Translations under genes and position numbers: made by a program
The notes under the pieces: generated by a model
Seen by the model: the letters and a program-made list of their open reading frames with translations, nothing else
Told to the model about the DNA's origin: nothing
Database searches by the model: none
Source: Pseudomonas arsenicoxydans
GTDB lineage: Bacteria; Pseudomonadota; Gammaproteobacteria; Pseudomonadales; Pseudomonadaceae
DNA length: 47,287 nt
Direction: 5' to 3'
Assembly: GCF_006438915.1 (NCBI RefSeq)
Contig: NZ_RCZE01000023.1
Location: 1-47,287, forward strand
Shown: in pieces, positions 17,761 through 25,339 of the stretch
How the letters are laid out: every line of letters starts with the position of its first letter
Position numbering within the stretch: the stretch's first letter is position 1

Positions 17761-18769
17761 GGGCGGCCTCCAGGGCAACGACCAACACCGTCACATCGTC
17801 CCGGCCGCGACAGAAATCACGGTGCAGGACGGCGGCTATCACGGCGGGATGCCGGTGCACCAGGCCGGGGTAGTCGTGCAAATTCCATCGGGACTGCAAG
17901 CCGTCGCTGTACATGATCAGTAGATGTCCACTCACGTGAGCATAGTCAAAGGGTTGAGCTTTTCGATACTGGCCGCCAACGATGCCGGGATGGGACGCCA
18001 GGCCACGGGATTTGTCCGCCGCAATCAGGTTGGCACCGATGTTGCCGATGCCGGTGAAGGTCAATTTGTCGAGCTGCGCGTCGAACTGCGCTATGGCCAA
18101 CGCTCCGCCACGGGTGCCGATCATGGACTGGTGAATGTCCTCGAGCAGGAGCACTGGCGAGGCGAACGGCGCGTGGGCGAAGGCTTTTTCACCGGCGCGG
18201 GCGGCGCGCTCGGCTTCTTCGCCATGACCGAGGCCGTCAATCACCAAGACGCTTAGATGCTGCCCGTCAATCGCCAGGTGCCAGACATCGCCGCAAGCCG
18301 GGTCGTTGGCCAGCGAGTGCTGGCTGACGCCCAACCGCAAGTCTGCGACTTTTTGGGTGCGCGGATACAAACGGGCCAACAACACGGCGCCCCTTGAGTC
18401 GGCGTACACATCGAACACGTCGGTCTGACGCGACACCGCGCCCAGGCCAATGCCCTGCGTACCGCCCGTGGAGAAACCATCCGTGAGGCACGCGTGCAAA
18501 TCAAAGCCCTGGGCGCGATCCACCGCCAGCATCTCGATGCCGTGACCGTTTTTGAACGGCAGGGTCCGCAGATGCAATTCGCCACGGGTTGCATGCTTGA
18601 GCACGTTGCTCGCCAGTTCCGTGGCCACCAGCGCCACACGTCCGGCATCGGTGGCATCAAAGCCGATTGATTCGGCGAGTTTTTGCGCGGTGCGTCGTGC
18701 ATACCCGATCTGGCTGCTGTCTTCGATCAGCAGGACGTCGGTCAGGGTGCCTGCAATGTTCATGTCCAT
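17753..18769 (-). CDS. HATPase (RsbW/T-like)-SpoIIE phosphatase fusion, RsbX-like
   Basis: The 338-residue protein has two domains. Residues 1-140 form a GHKL ATPase of the anti-sigma/RsbT type: N-box ELASNVLKHA and a glycine loop GGTQGIGLGA. The rest is a PP2C-type phosphatase: metal-binding Asp in LVIDGLGHGEEA, a further Asp in MYSDGLQSRW and GRDDVTVLVV at the end. In Bacillus, RsbX is only the phosphatase; it resets RsbS and RsbR. Here the N-terminal kinase-like half is an addition, so the protein may both phosphorylate and dephosphorylate, or bind a partner. It overlaps rsbT by 10 bases. Annotation pipelines would call it an ATP-binding SpoIIE-family phosphatase. Confidence 0.85.
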   Translation of the reverse strand: MDMNIAGTLTDVLLIEDSSQIGYARRTAQKLAESIGFDATDAGRVALVATELASNVLKHATRGELHLRTLPFKNGHGIEMLAVDRAQGFDLHACLTDGFSTGGTQGIGLGAVSRQTDVFDVYADSRGAVLLARLYPRTQKVADLRLGVSQHSLANDPACGDVWHLAIDGQHLSVLVIDGLGHGEEAERAARAGEKAFAHAPFASPVLLLEDIHQSMIGTRGGALAIAQFDAQLDKLTFTGIGNIGANLIAADKSRGLASHPGIVGGQYRKAQPFDYAHVSGHLLIMYSDGLQSRWNLHDYPGLVHRHPAVIAAVLHRDFCRGRDDVTVLVVALEAAHG

Positions 18770-19164
18770 CGGGTGATCGTTATGCGAGTGCCCTGGCCGG
18801 GAGCGGTGTCCAGTTCGAACTCATCCACCAGCCGTTTGGCCCCGGTCAGACCCAGCCCGAGGCCGCTGCCGGAGGTCCAGCCGTCGGTCATCGCCAGTTT
18901 GATGTCGGGAATGCCAGGCCCTTCGTCGCGGAAAGTCAGGCGCAGGCCCACCCGTGAATTTTCGTCGATGATTTGCCAGTCCATGTCGCCCCCACCGCCG
19001 TAGACCATGGTGTTACGCGCCAGCTCGCTGACGGCGGTCACCATTTTGGTCAGGTCGATCAGGCGCATGCCGCACTCGGTCGCGAGCTTGCGCGCCAACT
19101 GCCGGGCCAGGACCACGTCCTGCTCGATGTTAATCGGGTGAGTGCCGCTACTGCGCGGGCTCAT
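18760..19164 (-). CDS. rsbT: RsbT-like switch kinase
   Basis: The 134-residue protein is a single GHKL ATPase domain: N-box ELARNTMVYGGGG (Glu47 to Asn51), G1 DEGPGI (80-85) and G2 GSGLGLGLTGAKRL (99-112). In the Bacillus stressosome RsbT phosphorylates RsbR and RsbS, is then freed and activates the downstream phosphatase. Length and motifs match RsbT rather than the longer RsbW. Its ATG overlaps the rsbS stop (ATGA), giving the fixed R-S-T order. No RsbU, RsbV, RsbW or sigma-B gene follows, so the released kinase must act on something else, most likely the phosphatase/kinase genes behind it. Confidence 0.88.
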   Translation of the reverse strand: MSPRSSGTHPINIEQDVVLARQLARKLATECGMRLIDLTKMVTAVSELARNTMVYGGGGDMDWQIIDENSRVGLRLTFRDEGPGIPDIKLAMTDGWTSGSGLGLGLTGAKRLVDEFELDTAPGQGTRITITRWT

Positions 19165-19523
19165 TGCTCGCGTACTCGTTCCTGCAGCAGTTTCATGCCG
19201 CGCTCGACGTTCAACGCCGTGCTGACGCCGGGCAAGGTCAGGCCCAGCTCAACCAGGGTGATCGCCACGGCCGGTTGCATGCCCACCAGTACGGTTTCGG
19301 CGTCCATGATTTTCGACAGGCCAGAGATGGTCCCGATCATCCGGCCAATGAACGAATCGACCATGTCCAGTGCGGATATGTCGATCAACACGCCACGCGC
19401 CGATGTTCGACTGATGCGCTCGGACAAATCGTCCTGAAGGGTCAGGGCGAGCTGGTCATGCATGTCGACCTGGATGGTCACCAGCAGAAAGTCACCCATC
19501 TGCAGAATAGGAATTCGATCCAT
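19161..19523 (-). CDS. rsbS: RsbS-like STAS scaffold protein
   Basis: The 120-residue protein is a single STAS domain. MDRIPILQMGDFLLVTIQVD starts the family pattern, and IDISALDMVDSFIGRMI contains Ser57 at the conserved phosphorylation position of RsbS. In characterised stressosomes RsbS packs with RsbR into a large shell that holds RsbT inactive until RsbS is phosphorylated. It sits 4 bases downstream of rsbR and overlaps rsbT. Confidence 0.88.
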   Translation of the reverse strand: MDRIPILQMGDFLLVTIQVDMHDQLALTLQDDLSERISRTSARGVLIDISALDMVDSFIGRMIGTISGLSKIMDAETVLVGMQPAVAITLVELGLTLPGVSTALNVERGMKLLQERVREQ

Positions 19524-19527
19524 GGGC

Positions 19528-20379
19528 TTATACCGTCTTGCTGACTGTGATTCCCAGGCGGTTCAGGGCCAGTTTCAGGGCATCGGCCAGGTTGGCCTTG
19601 GTCACCACGCCTTGCAGGTCCAGGCCCAGGTGCACGATGGTCTGAGCGATCTGCGGACGCACGCCGCTGATGATGCAATCGGCACCCATCAGGCGAATCG
19701 CGGTCACGGTTTTGAGCAGGTGTTGAGCCACCAGGGTATCGACGGTTGGCACGCCGGTGATGTCGATGATGGCGATTTCCGAACCGGTGTCGACGATCCG
19801 TTGCAGCAGCGATTCCATCACGACCTGGGTGCGTTGCGAATCCAGGGTACCGATCATCGGCAGCGCGAGAACACCGTCCCACAGCTTGACCACCGGGGTG
19901 GACAGCTCCAGCAATTCCTCTTGCTGGCGCTTGATCACTGCTTCGCGGGATTTCTGGAACGTGCGGATGGTGTGCATGCCCAAGGCATCGAGCAGTTCGG
20001 AGACTTCCCAGAGTTGCTCGGCAAGTACGGCCGGGTTGTCTTTGTAGTGGCTTTGCAGCAGGCCGAACACTGGGCCTTTGAGCGAGAAGATGAAGCTGGC
20101 GGTCTGGTGCGAGTCCTGGCCGAGCAGCGCGCGGCTGTGGGAGAGTTTTTCGAGGTACTGACGCGCCTCGTCCCAACCCGGTGCGGCGACATTCTGCCCG
20201 TTGCCCTTTTCCAGCCCGCTGACCACCAGATGCAGAAACTCGGCGGTTTGCTGCTTGAGGTCCTGTTCTTTCAGATTACGGGTAGCGCCATTGGCTTCCA
20301 GTCCCTTGATCCATTCGGTGAGCAGTTGCGGCTGATTGTTTTTCATCGCATCGAGTGTGCTGTTTTGCAGTGCTGCCAT
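19528..20379 (-). CDS. rsbR: RsbR-like stressosome sensor protein
   Basis: The 283-residue protein is the first gene of the six-gene operon. The N-terminal part (about 1-150) is helical and matches the RsbRD-type N-terminal domain (LLTEWIKGLEANG, FLHLVVSGLE) rather than the non-heme globin fold of Bacillus RsbRA. The C-terminal STAS domain (about 160-275) has the hallmark threonines Thr215 in PTVDTLVA and Thr247 in PQIAQTIVHLGLD, likely RsbT targets. The N-terminal domain is the probable stress sensor; its signal is unknown. A good ribosome site (AAGGAT) precedes the ATG. The promoter must lie in 20380-20570, where no confident sigma-factor match was found. Confidence 0.88.
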   Translation of the reverse strand: MAALQNSTLDAMKNNQPQLLTEWIKGLEANGATRNLKEQDLKQQTAEFLHLVVSGLEKGNGQNVAAPGWDEARQYLEKLSHSRALLGQDSHQTASFIFSLKGPVFGLLQSHYKDNPAVLAEQLWEVSELLDALGMHTIRTFQKSREAVIKRQQEELLELSTPVVKLWDGVLALPMIGTLDSQRTQVVMESLLQRIVDTGSEIAIIDITGVPTVDTLVAQHLLKTVTAIRLMGADCIISGVRPQIAQTIVHLGLDLQGVVTKANLADALKLALNRLGITVSKTV

Positions 20380-20571
20380 ATCCTTGCGCTCCTGAATGAG
20401 TCTTGGCCGATTTCATGTGAAAAACGACCGGCGTGAAGTCAGTGACCTTTGCCGAATGAAATAGTTGTTCGTTTTGCGCAGGTTTTTTTCGATACCGCGG
20501 TAAGTTGCCCGGTAACTCTAGTCGGCACCGCTTCAGGCGGCGATTTTTTGACTGATATTTTCCATCGAAAA

Positions 20572-20595
20572 AAAAGACCGCATGTGCGGTCTTTT
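20572..20595 (-). terminator. Rho-independent terminator of the DUF4142 gene
   Basis: AAAAGACCGCA and TGCGGTCTTTT pair around a 2-base loop. On the minus strand the stem is followed by a run of eight or more T. It lies just after the DUF4142 stop and upstream of rsbR, so it insulates the stressosome operon from read-through. Confidence 0.85.
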
Positions 20596-20603
20596 ACGCT
20601 GAT

Positions 20604-21125
20604 TTATTTATCGGGGTGGGCGGCTTGGAGTTTTTTCGCCATTGCCAAGTGTTTTTCCAAGGCTGGCAGCATTTGTTGTGCGAAGCCTTTCAATGCAGTG
20701 GCGCCTTTAACCTTGTCGTCCGTCACGGTGTTGGCTTCTTTCTTGAACAGCTCGATGGTGTCTTCGTGGGCTTTCACTTGATTGTTCGCGTACGCCGCAT
20801 CGAAGGATTCATCGCGCATGTCGAGAATTTTCTCCTTGGCCTGCTTCACCAGCGTCGTCGAGTCCGGCACCTCGATGTCGTTCTTTTTCGCCAGGGCCGC
20901 CAGTTCATCGTTGGCCTTGGAATGATCGGTGATCATCATATTGGCGAACGCCTTGACGTCGGCTGAAGAACTTTTTTCCAGCGCCAGGCGACTGGTTTCA
21001 ACTTCGGCAATGCCGCCAGCGGCCGCTTTGTCGACGAAATCATTGGAGGTGGCAGCAAATGCCGTGCCCAGGCTGCTGCTCAAGGCGACGGCCAGGGCGA
21101 GGTGGCGTAAGGTGAATCCGTCCAT
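20604..21125 (-). CDS. Exported DUF4142 (ferritin-like helical) protein
   Basis: The 173-residue protein has a Sec signal peptide (hydrophobic LALAVALSSSLGTAFA, cut near residue 25). The mature part is all helical with the DUF4142 pattern: FVDKAAAGGIAEVETSRLALEKS, then VKAFANMMITDHSKANDEL and a later helix pair. DUF4142 proteins are periplasmic four-helix bundles of unknown function, often linked to stress conditions. It has its own terminator and is divergent from the DUF465 gene. Nothing seen gives a substrate. Confidence 0.82.
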   Translation of the reverse strand: MDGFTLRHLALAVALSSSLGTAFAATSNDFVDKAAAGGIAEVETSRLALEKSSSADVKAFANMMITDHSKANDELAALAKKNDIEVPDSTTLVKQAKEKILDMRDESFDAAYANNQVKAHEDTIELFKKEANTVTDDKVKGATALKGFAQQMLPALEKHLAMAKKLQAAHPDK

Positions 21126-21343
21126 TGGTCATTCTCCACACAGGTTTGGTTAGGCGATCCGGTGGATCGTTACTCAGTGGAGGTGAGCGCCCGACCAAAG
21201 GTTTTATCGCATTTGCGACAGGACGACGAACGGGCACCGCTGGTCTGACAGGTGGTCGACAGAACGCGCAAACCAAGGCCATTCTGATAGTTGGTGAACG
21301 CAATCGATCGCGTTTGCTACCGATCATCAAACGGAGGTGTTCC

Positions 21344-21586
21344 ATGCCGGTGAACCATGACCTGTATCAGGACTTGAAGGTTTCAAAGGAAGAGATCCAG
21401 CAAAGACGCACCAAGGATCCGTTACTGGATTCGCTGATCAACAAATATTCCCAGGCGGACGCTGAAGTGGTGAAGGCCGAGACCGCGAAATCCGACGCGC
21501 CCAGTGATGACCAGTTGAAGAAGCTCAAGGAGCATCGCTTGCTGGTCAAGGACAAGATCGTCAAGCAATTGCAGGCATCGTCCTGA
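21344..21586 (+). CDS. DUF465 / YdcH-family small protein
   Basis: The product has 80 residues from ATG 21344, preceded by a strong ribosome site (CGGAGGTG). The open frame extends further upstream, but that part lacks a ribosome site and family similarity. The sequence is highly charged and helical: DLKVSKEEIQQRRTKDPLLD at the start, then LKKLKEHRLLVKDKIVKQL at the end, the typical YdcH helix. The function of the family is not established. It is probably cytoplasmic. Confidence 0.7.
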   Translation: MPVNHDLYQDLKVSKEEIQQRRTKDPLLDSLINKYSQADAEVVKAETAKSDAPSDDQLKKLKEHRLLVKDKIVKQLQASS

Positions 21587-21694
21587 TGCGTCGTACCGAG
21601 TTACCGACAATCGGTGACTGAAAAGTGGAACGGCGTCAAATCCGGCACCTCGAATGTCATGAGCCATTGTTAACGACTCACTGAGAGGTGCCTT

Positions 21695-21859
21695 ATGTCC
21701 AATCCGAGATTTCCGAGTGAAGAGCAGGGCGGGTACGACCCGATCCCGACTCATCCTGAGCCATTGAGCCCGAACCACATCACGACCCATCCGGATAGCG
21801 AGGATGACGACCCGTTGCGCGAGCACGATAAAACCGCTGACGACGAAGATCCCGATTAA
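21695..21859 (+). CDS. Small acidic protein (54 residues), unrecognised
   Basis: An ATG at 21695 follows GAGAGGTG at a good distance and opens a 54-residue frame ending TAA at 21857-21859. The protein starts MSNPRFPSEEQGGYDPIPTH, is rich in Pro, Asp, Glu and His, and ends in a run of acidic residues (DDEDPD). No hydrophobic segment or known domain is seen; it looks disordered. It follows the DUF465 gene by 108 bp on the same strand. The ribosome site and biased composition support real coding, but no function can be given. Confidence 0.6.
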   Translation: MSNPRFPSEEQGGYDPIPTHPEPLSPNHITTHPDSEDDDPLREHDKTADDEDPD

Positions 21860-21874
21860 CCCACGCATTTCCCT

Positions 21875-21964
21875 TGTGGGAGCGGGCTTGCTCGCGAAGG
21901 CGGCGTGTCAGACGACATCAATGCTGAATGACACGCCGCCTTCGCGAGCAAGCCCGCTCCCACA
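21875..21964. repeat. REPIN (class A)
   Basis: Inverted arms TGTGGGAGCGGGCTTGCTCG and the exact inverse enclose a spacer. The pairing extends inward through GGCGGCGTGTCA and TGACACGCCGCC, giving a very long, nearly perfect hairpin between convergent transcription units. Confidence 0.88.
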
Positions 21965-21975
21965 TTTGATCTGCG

Positions 21976-23067
21976 TTACTGCCGGAGGGCGGTGGCGAGC
22001 GGCAGGCGGGCCATGTTTTTCGCCTTCAACGACCCGAAATACAGCCAGTCCCCATACTCGCGAACCGTTGTGATCGGCGAATAATTGCCGCTGCTGCCGT
22101 CCTGCAGATTGGCAATCACCTTGCCGTCGACATCCAGCCCGAGGGCGAATGCCCGGTTCTCCACCGGTTTAGGCAACACCTTCAGCGCCCGGACAATCAT
22201 CTTGCGCACGAACGGGTGCGGTGCCGTACGGTCGAGCAACCCGCTGCGCGGGGAATAGAGCGCGACCCAGAACCGGTCGCGGCCGTTGAAGGAGAGGTTG
22301 TCCGGCAGCCCCGGCAAGTTGTCGATAAACAGGTCGTGCGTGCCGGCTTTCGGCCCGGTCAGCCAAAAGCGGCTGATGCGGTAAGCGCCGGTCTCGTTGA
22401 CCAGCACAAAGGCATCGTCCGGCCCCAGCGTCACACCGTTGGCAAACTCGAGCTTGTCCAGCAACACATCGGTCTTGCCGGTCTGGAAGTCATAGCGCAA
22501 TAAACGACCATCGCCGCCATGTTCGATGATCGCCTCGCCATCCTTGCCGTAGCCCCAACGGCTGGAGGCGTCGCTGAAATAAGCGAAATGCCCGGCCTTG
22601 TCGATGGCCACGTCATCGGTAAACCCGAAAGGTACGCCGCCTGCCGTGGTGGCCAAGGGTATCAACTGGCCTTGGGCATCCAGTGAAAGCAGCCCTTTGA
22701 CGCCGTCCGCGACGACCAGCAACCCGTTGGGATGGCGTGCCAGGCCTAACGGTCTGCCACCGGTATCGGCCAGCACTTTGGTTTGTTTACCGTCAAGGCT
22801 GGTGCGAATCAACCGGCCGTCATGCAGGCCGGTGATCAATGTGTCGCTCTCCAGCAACAGCGCTTCAGGTCCCTCAATATCCGCCGGACCGACACGCTCC
22901 ACGCCCTTGAGGCGCACATTGTCGGTGTAGACTCCGCTGGTGAGGGAGGGCGCCGGCGGCGGATTCCAGGCCACCGGGCGGACTTTGGTCGGGAACAGCA
23001 ACAGGAAGGCGCACAGGGCAATCAAGAGCAGTAACACCACATGCCGGAACTTGATCAGTCTTCTCAC
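21976..23067 (-). CDS. Membrane-anchored SMP-30/strictosidine-synthase-like beta-propeller protein
   Basis: The 363-residue protein starts with GTG, which overlaps the stop of the upstream desaturase gene (GTGA). A single N-terminal hydrophobic helix (VVLLLLIALCAFLLLF) serves as anchor or uncleaved signal. The rest is a six-bladed propeller of the SMP-30/strictosidine synthase (APMAP) type: GPEALLLESDTLITGLHDG, GRPLGLARHPNG, GGVPFGFTDDVAIDK, FANGVTLGPDDAFVLVNETG and LPDNLSFNGRDRFWVAL. Relatives act as lactonases or arylesterases. The substrate here is not known. The pairing with a desaturase/hydroxylase suggests a shared lipid or sterol-like substrate. Confidence 0.78.
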   Translation of the reverse strand: MRRLIKFRHVVLLLLIALCAFLLLFPTKVRPVAWNPPPAPSLTSGVYTDNVRLKGVERVGPADIEGPEALLLESDTLITGLHDGRLIRTSLDGKQTKVLADTGGRPLGLARHPNGLLVVADGVKGLLSLDAQGQLIPLATTAGGVPFGFTDDVAIDKAGHFAYFSDASSRWGYGKDGEAIIEHGGDGRLLRYDFQTGKTDVLLDKLEFANGVTLGPDDAFVLVNETGAYRISRFWLTGPKAGTHDLFIDNLPGLPDNLSFNGRDRFWVALYSPRSGLLDRTAPHPFVRKMIVRALKVLPKPVENRAFALGLDVDGKVIANLQDGSSGNYSPITTVREYGDWLYFGSLKAKNMARLPLATALRQ

Positions 23068-24218
23068 ACATGGACTCCGGCAGGTGTCAGTTGTTTTTGC
23101 GCCATGTCGCGCAAGGCCAGCATCGACTCGGCGGATTCACGCTCGATGCGCCGTTTGAGCAACAGCTGATTGGCGATGCGCATCGCCACCCCCGCGAATT
23201 GGTACTCCAGCGTGCGGATAAATTGCGTGCCGTCGCCCTCAGCCGCGCATTCGTAAGTCACCACCAGTGACAACCCATGATCGCCCCGCGCCTGGGCACT
23301 CCAACGGCGCCCCGGCAGATATTCGTTGACCTCCCAGCTCAGGTGCCCCTCACGCCCTCCGGCACGGATGTCCTCCTCGAACCGCGAGCCGGCGTGCAGC
23401 GGGCCGGCCTGGCCGTCGACCTTGAGGGACGACGGATGCCACTCCGGCCAACGGGTGACGGTGCTGGCGTAGGCAAGCACATCAATCGGATTTCCAGCGA
23501 TAGCGATCTGGTGCTGCATGCGGGTCATGGGCGTTCTCGTCAAGGGCAAGGGGTCATGATCCGGTTCCCAGTACAGGGTGCCGAACAGGTAATCCATCAG
23601 CGGAAACACGATGTTGAAGTTACGTTCCTGCATCAGCTCGCGGCGGTGATGCAGCTCATGCAAGCGGCGCATCTGGCGAATCCACGGCAGCCGCGTGACC
23701 GGGTTGCCCGGCGGCAGGTGTTCACAGGCATGGAACACTTCATAAGTCAGGTAACCGAGCACCAGGCAGCCGCCGAACAAGCCCGCGACGTTGGTATCGA
23801 AGCGCCCCAGCAGCCACCACAGGGGCAGGGTGATGATCACGGTATGGACCACGATCAACCAGGCTGGAAACAGAATCACCCGCCAATCCCGGGCGCTGTC
23901 GTAGGTCATGCTGCCGGGGGCGAAAAAGCTGTGATGGTCGCCCGCATGGCGGGCGTAGAACATCCGCGCGAAGCTCTTTTTGTGATGCCCCAGCTCTCGA
24001 TGCACCATGTACACGCCAAAGTTGAAGAACAGCAGTGTGATCGGCACCGCCAGCCATTCCAGCGGTGTGACCTGATGCACGGTGCTCCAGAATGCGCCGA
24101 TGGCCAGCAACCCGAAAATCAGCACAAATGCGCCGTGCAGCCAGGGGTTGTAGAGGGGGTGTACAGCGGCGCGATAGCGGTTGCGGAAATCCTGGGTGGT
24201 CTGCCTCACTGCGTTCAC
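23064..24218 (-). CDS. Sterol desaturase/fatty acid hydroxylase fused to an SRPBCC lipid-binding domain
   Basis: The 384-residue protein has two parts. Residues 1-225 are a membrane di-iron enzyme with three or more hydrophobic helices and the eight-His set: HRELGHH (73-79), HAGDHH (91-96), HACEH (163-167) and HELHH (187-191). Residues about 232-375 form an SRPBCC/polyketide-cyclase-like pocket (IAIAGNPIDVLAYASTVTRW, then FIRTLEYQFAG). Desaturases of this family hydroxylate or desaturate lipid chains or sterols with O2. An attached START-like domain could present the hydrophobic substrate. It forms a two-gene unit with the propeller protein. The reaction and substrate are unknown. Confidence 0.82.
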   Translation of the reverse strand: MNAVRQTTQDFRNRYRAAVHPLYNPWLHGAFVLIFGLLAIGAFWSTVHQVTPLEWLAVPITLLFFNFGVYMVHRELGHHKKSFARMFYARHAGDHHSFFAPGSMTYDSARDWRVILFPAWLIVVHTVIITLPLWWLLGRFDTNVAGLFGGCLVLGYLTYEVFHACEHLPPGNPVTRLPWIRQMRRLHELHHRRELMQERNFNIVFPLMDYLFGTLYWEPDHDPLPLTRTPMTRMQHQIAIAGNPIDVLAYASTVTRWPEWHPSSLKVDGQAGPLHAGSRFEEDIRAGGREGHLSWEVNEYLPGRRWSAQARGDHGLSLVVTYECAAEGDGTQFIRTLEYQFAGVAMRIANQLLLKRRIERESAESMLALRDMAQKQLTPAGVHV

Positions 24219-24308
24219 CTCTGCTTATTGTTATCACCAGCAGATTAGCTGATCTCCCTGCAAAGGCTGGCGCAACTTAGAGGACACAAGCGCCATGATC
24301 CGGTGTGC

Positions 24309-25172
24309 TCAGGTCAGCGGATTCCAGCGCTGCGACCAGTCTTCATCGGACTGGATCAATTCACGCAGCAAATCGAACGCCCGTTGCAAGGTCGCCGAGT
24401 CACGATCACGCGAATACACCAGGTAGGTCGGATAACTGAATTCCGGTGCCTTCGGCACGGCTTCCAGTACACCGCTGTCCAGGTAGCTGCGGACCACGCG
24501 CGTGCGGAAGTAGCCGCTACCGCCGTTTTCGAGGATGTACTGCAAGCCAAGCGGGCCGAGGTTGAAGCTCAACGCGGCTTTGGCTTTTTCCGGCAGGGCG
24601 GCATCGTGCTGGCGCCGGAAGTCCGGACCCCAGTCGATATACACGTAAGGATCGGGTTTCCCGGCCAGGCGCACCTGCACCAGTTTTTCTTCCAGTACCT
24701 GTTCGACTTGCAGGCGTGGCCAATACTCCGGCTGATAGACCAGTGCGGCATCGAGTACGCCCAGTTCCAGTTGTCGCAAGAGGTTTTCGCCGTCGCGGAT
24801 TTCCATGCGCAAGGCATGGCTGGGAATCTTCTCGCGCAGTTCGCCGGCCCAACTGAGCATCAACGGATTGCACAGGCTGACCTCGCCACCGATGTGCAGC
24901 ACATCCCGGTAACCCTCAGGCAACGGCAAATCCCTGCGCGCGGCCTCCCAGGTCTCGACCAGTTGATTGGCGTACACCACAAAGGCCTCGCCATTGGGCG
25001 TCAGGCGCGCGCCGGCGCGGTTGCGCACGAACAGCGTGCTGCCGAGCTGGCTTTCAAGCTTTTGCACGCGCGCGGTGATCGCGGTCTGGGTGACATGCAG
25101 CTTCTCGGCGGCGGCAGCGAGGCTGCCGTGGCGGACGATTTCCAGAAAGGTGCGGGCGAGGTCGATGTCCAT
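24309..25172 (-). CDS. LysR-family transcriptional regulator
   Basis: The 287-residue protein starts MDIDLARTFLEIVRHGSLAA, and its helix-turn-helix (AAAEKLHVTQTAITARVQKLE) is followed by LFVRNRAGARLTPNG. The effector domain starts near residue 90. It lies 90 bp upstream of the desaturase/propeller pair on the same strand, so it may regulate that pair or share its transcript. The effector domain gives no ligand. Confidence 0.87.
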   Translation of the reverse strand: MDIDLARTFLEIVRHGSLAAAAEKLHVTQTAITARVQKLESQLGSTLFVRNRAGARLTPNGEAFVVYANQLVETWEAARRDLPLPEGYRDVLHIGGEVSLCNPLMLSWAGELREKIPSHALRMEIRDGENLLRQLELGVLDAALVYQPEYWPRLQVEQVLEEKLVQVRLAGKPDPYVYIDWGPDFRRQHDAALPEKAKAALSFNLGPLGLQYILENGGSGYFRTRVVRSYLDSGVLEAVPKAPEFSYPTYLVYSRDRDSATLQRAFDLLRELIQSDEDWSQRWNPLT

Positions 25173-25230
25173 GGGGCGGCCGGTGCGGGAAGTGCAGGCA
25201 TTGTAAACAGATCCTGCCAGAACCGGCTCA

Positions 25231-25270
25231 TGTAGCAGCTGGCTCCCACAGGGCTTCGCTAGCTGCTACA
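25231..25270. repeat. Short inverted repeat (REP-like)
   Basis: TGTAGCAGCT at 25231-25240 and AGCTGCTACA at 25261-25270 are exact inverses around a 20-base spacer that contains GGCTCCCACA. It looks like a third palindrome class, different from the GGGAGCGGG and GGCGAGGG types. Confidence 0.6.
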
Positions 25271-25339
25271 GGGGGTGTTCAGATAGGACGTGAGCCGAAG
25301 CACTACACTGCAACCGTCTCCAGCCCAACGGCCCGACCC

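Noticed and set aside
9958..20379. Sigma-B regulon genes (rsbV, rsbW, sigma factor) near the stressosome
   Set aside because: None found; flanking genes are a broken kinase, uvrA2 and a DUF4142 protein.
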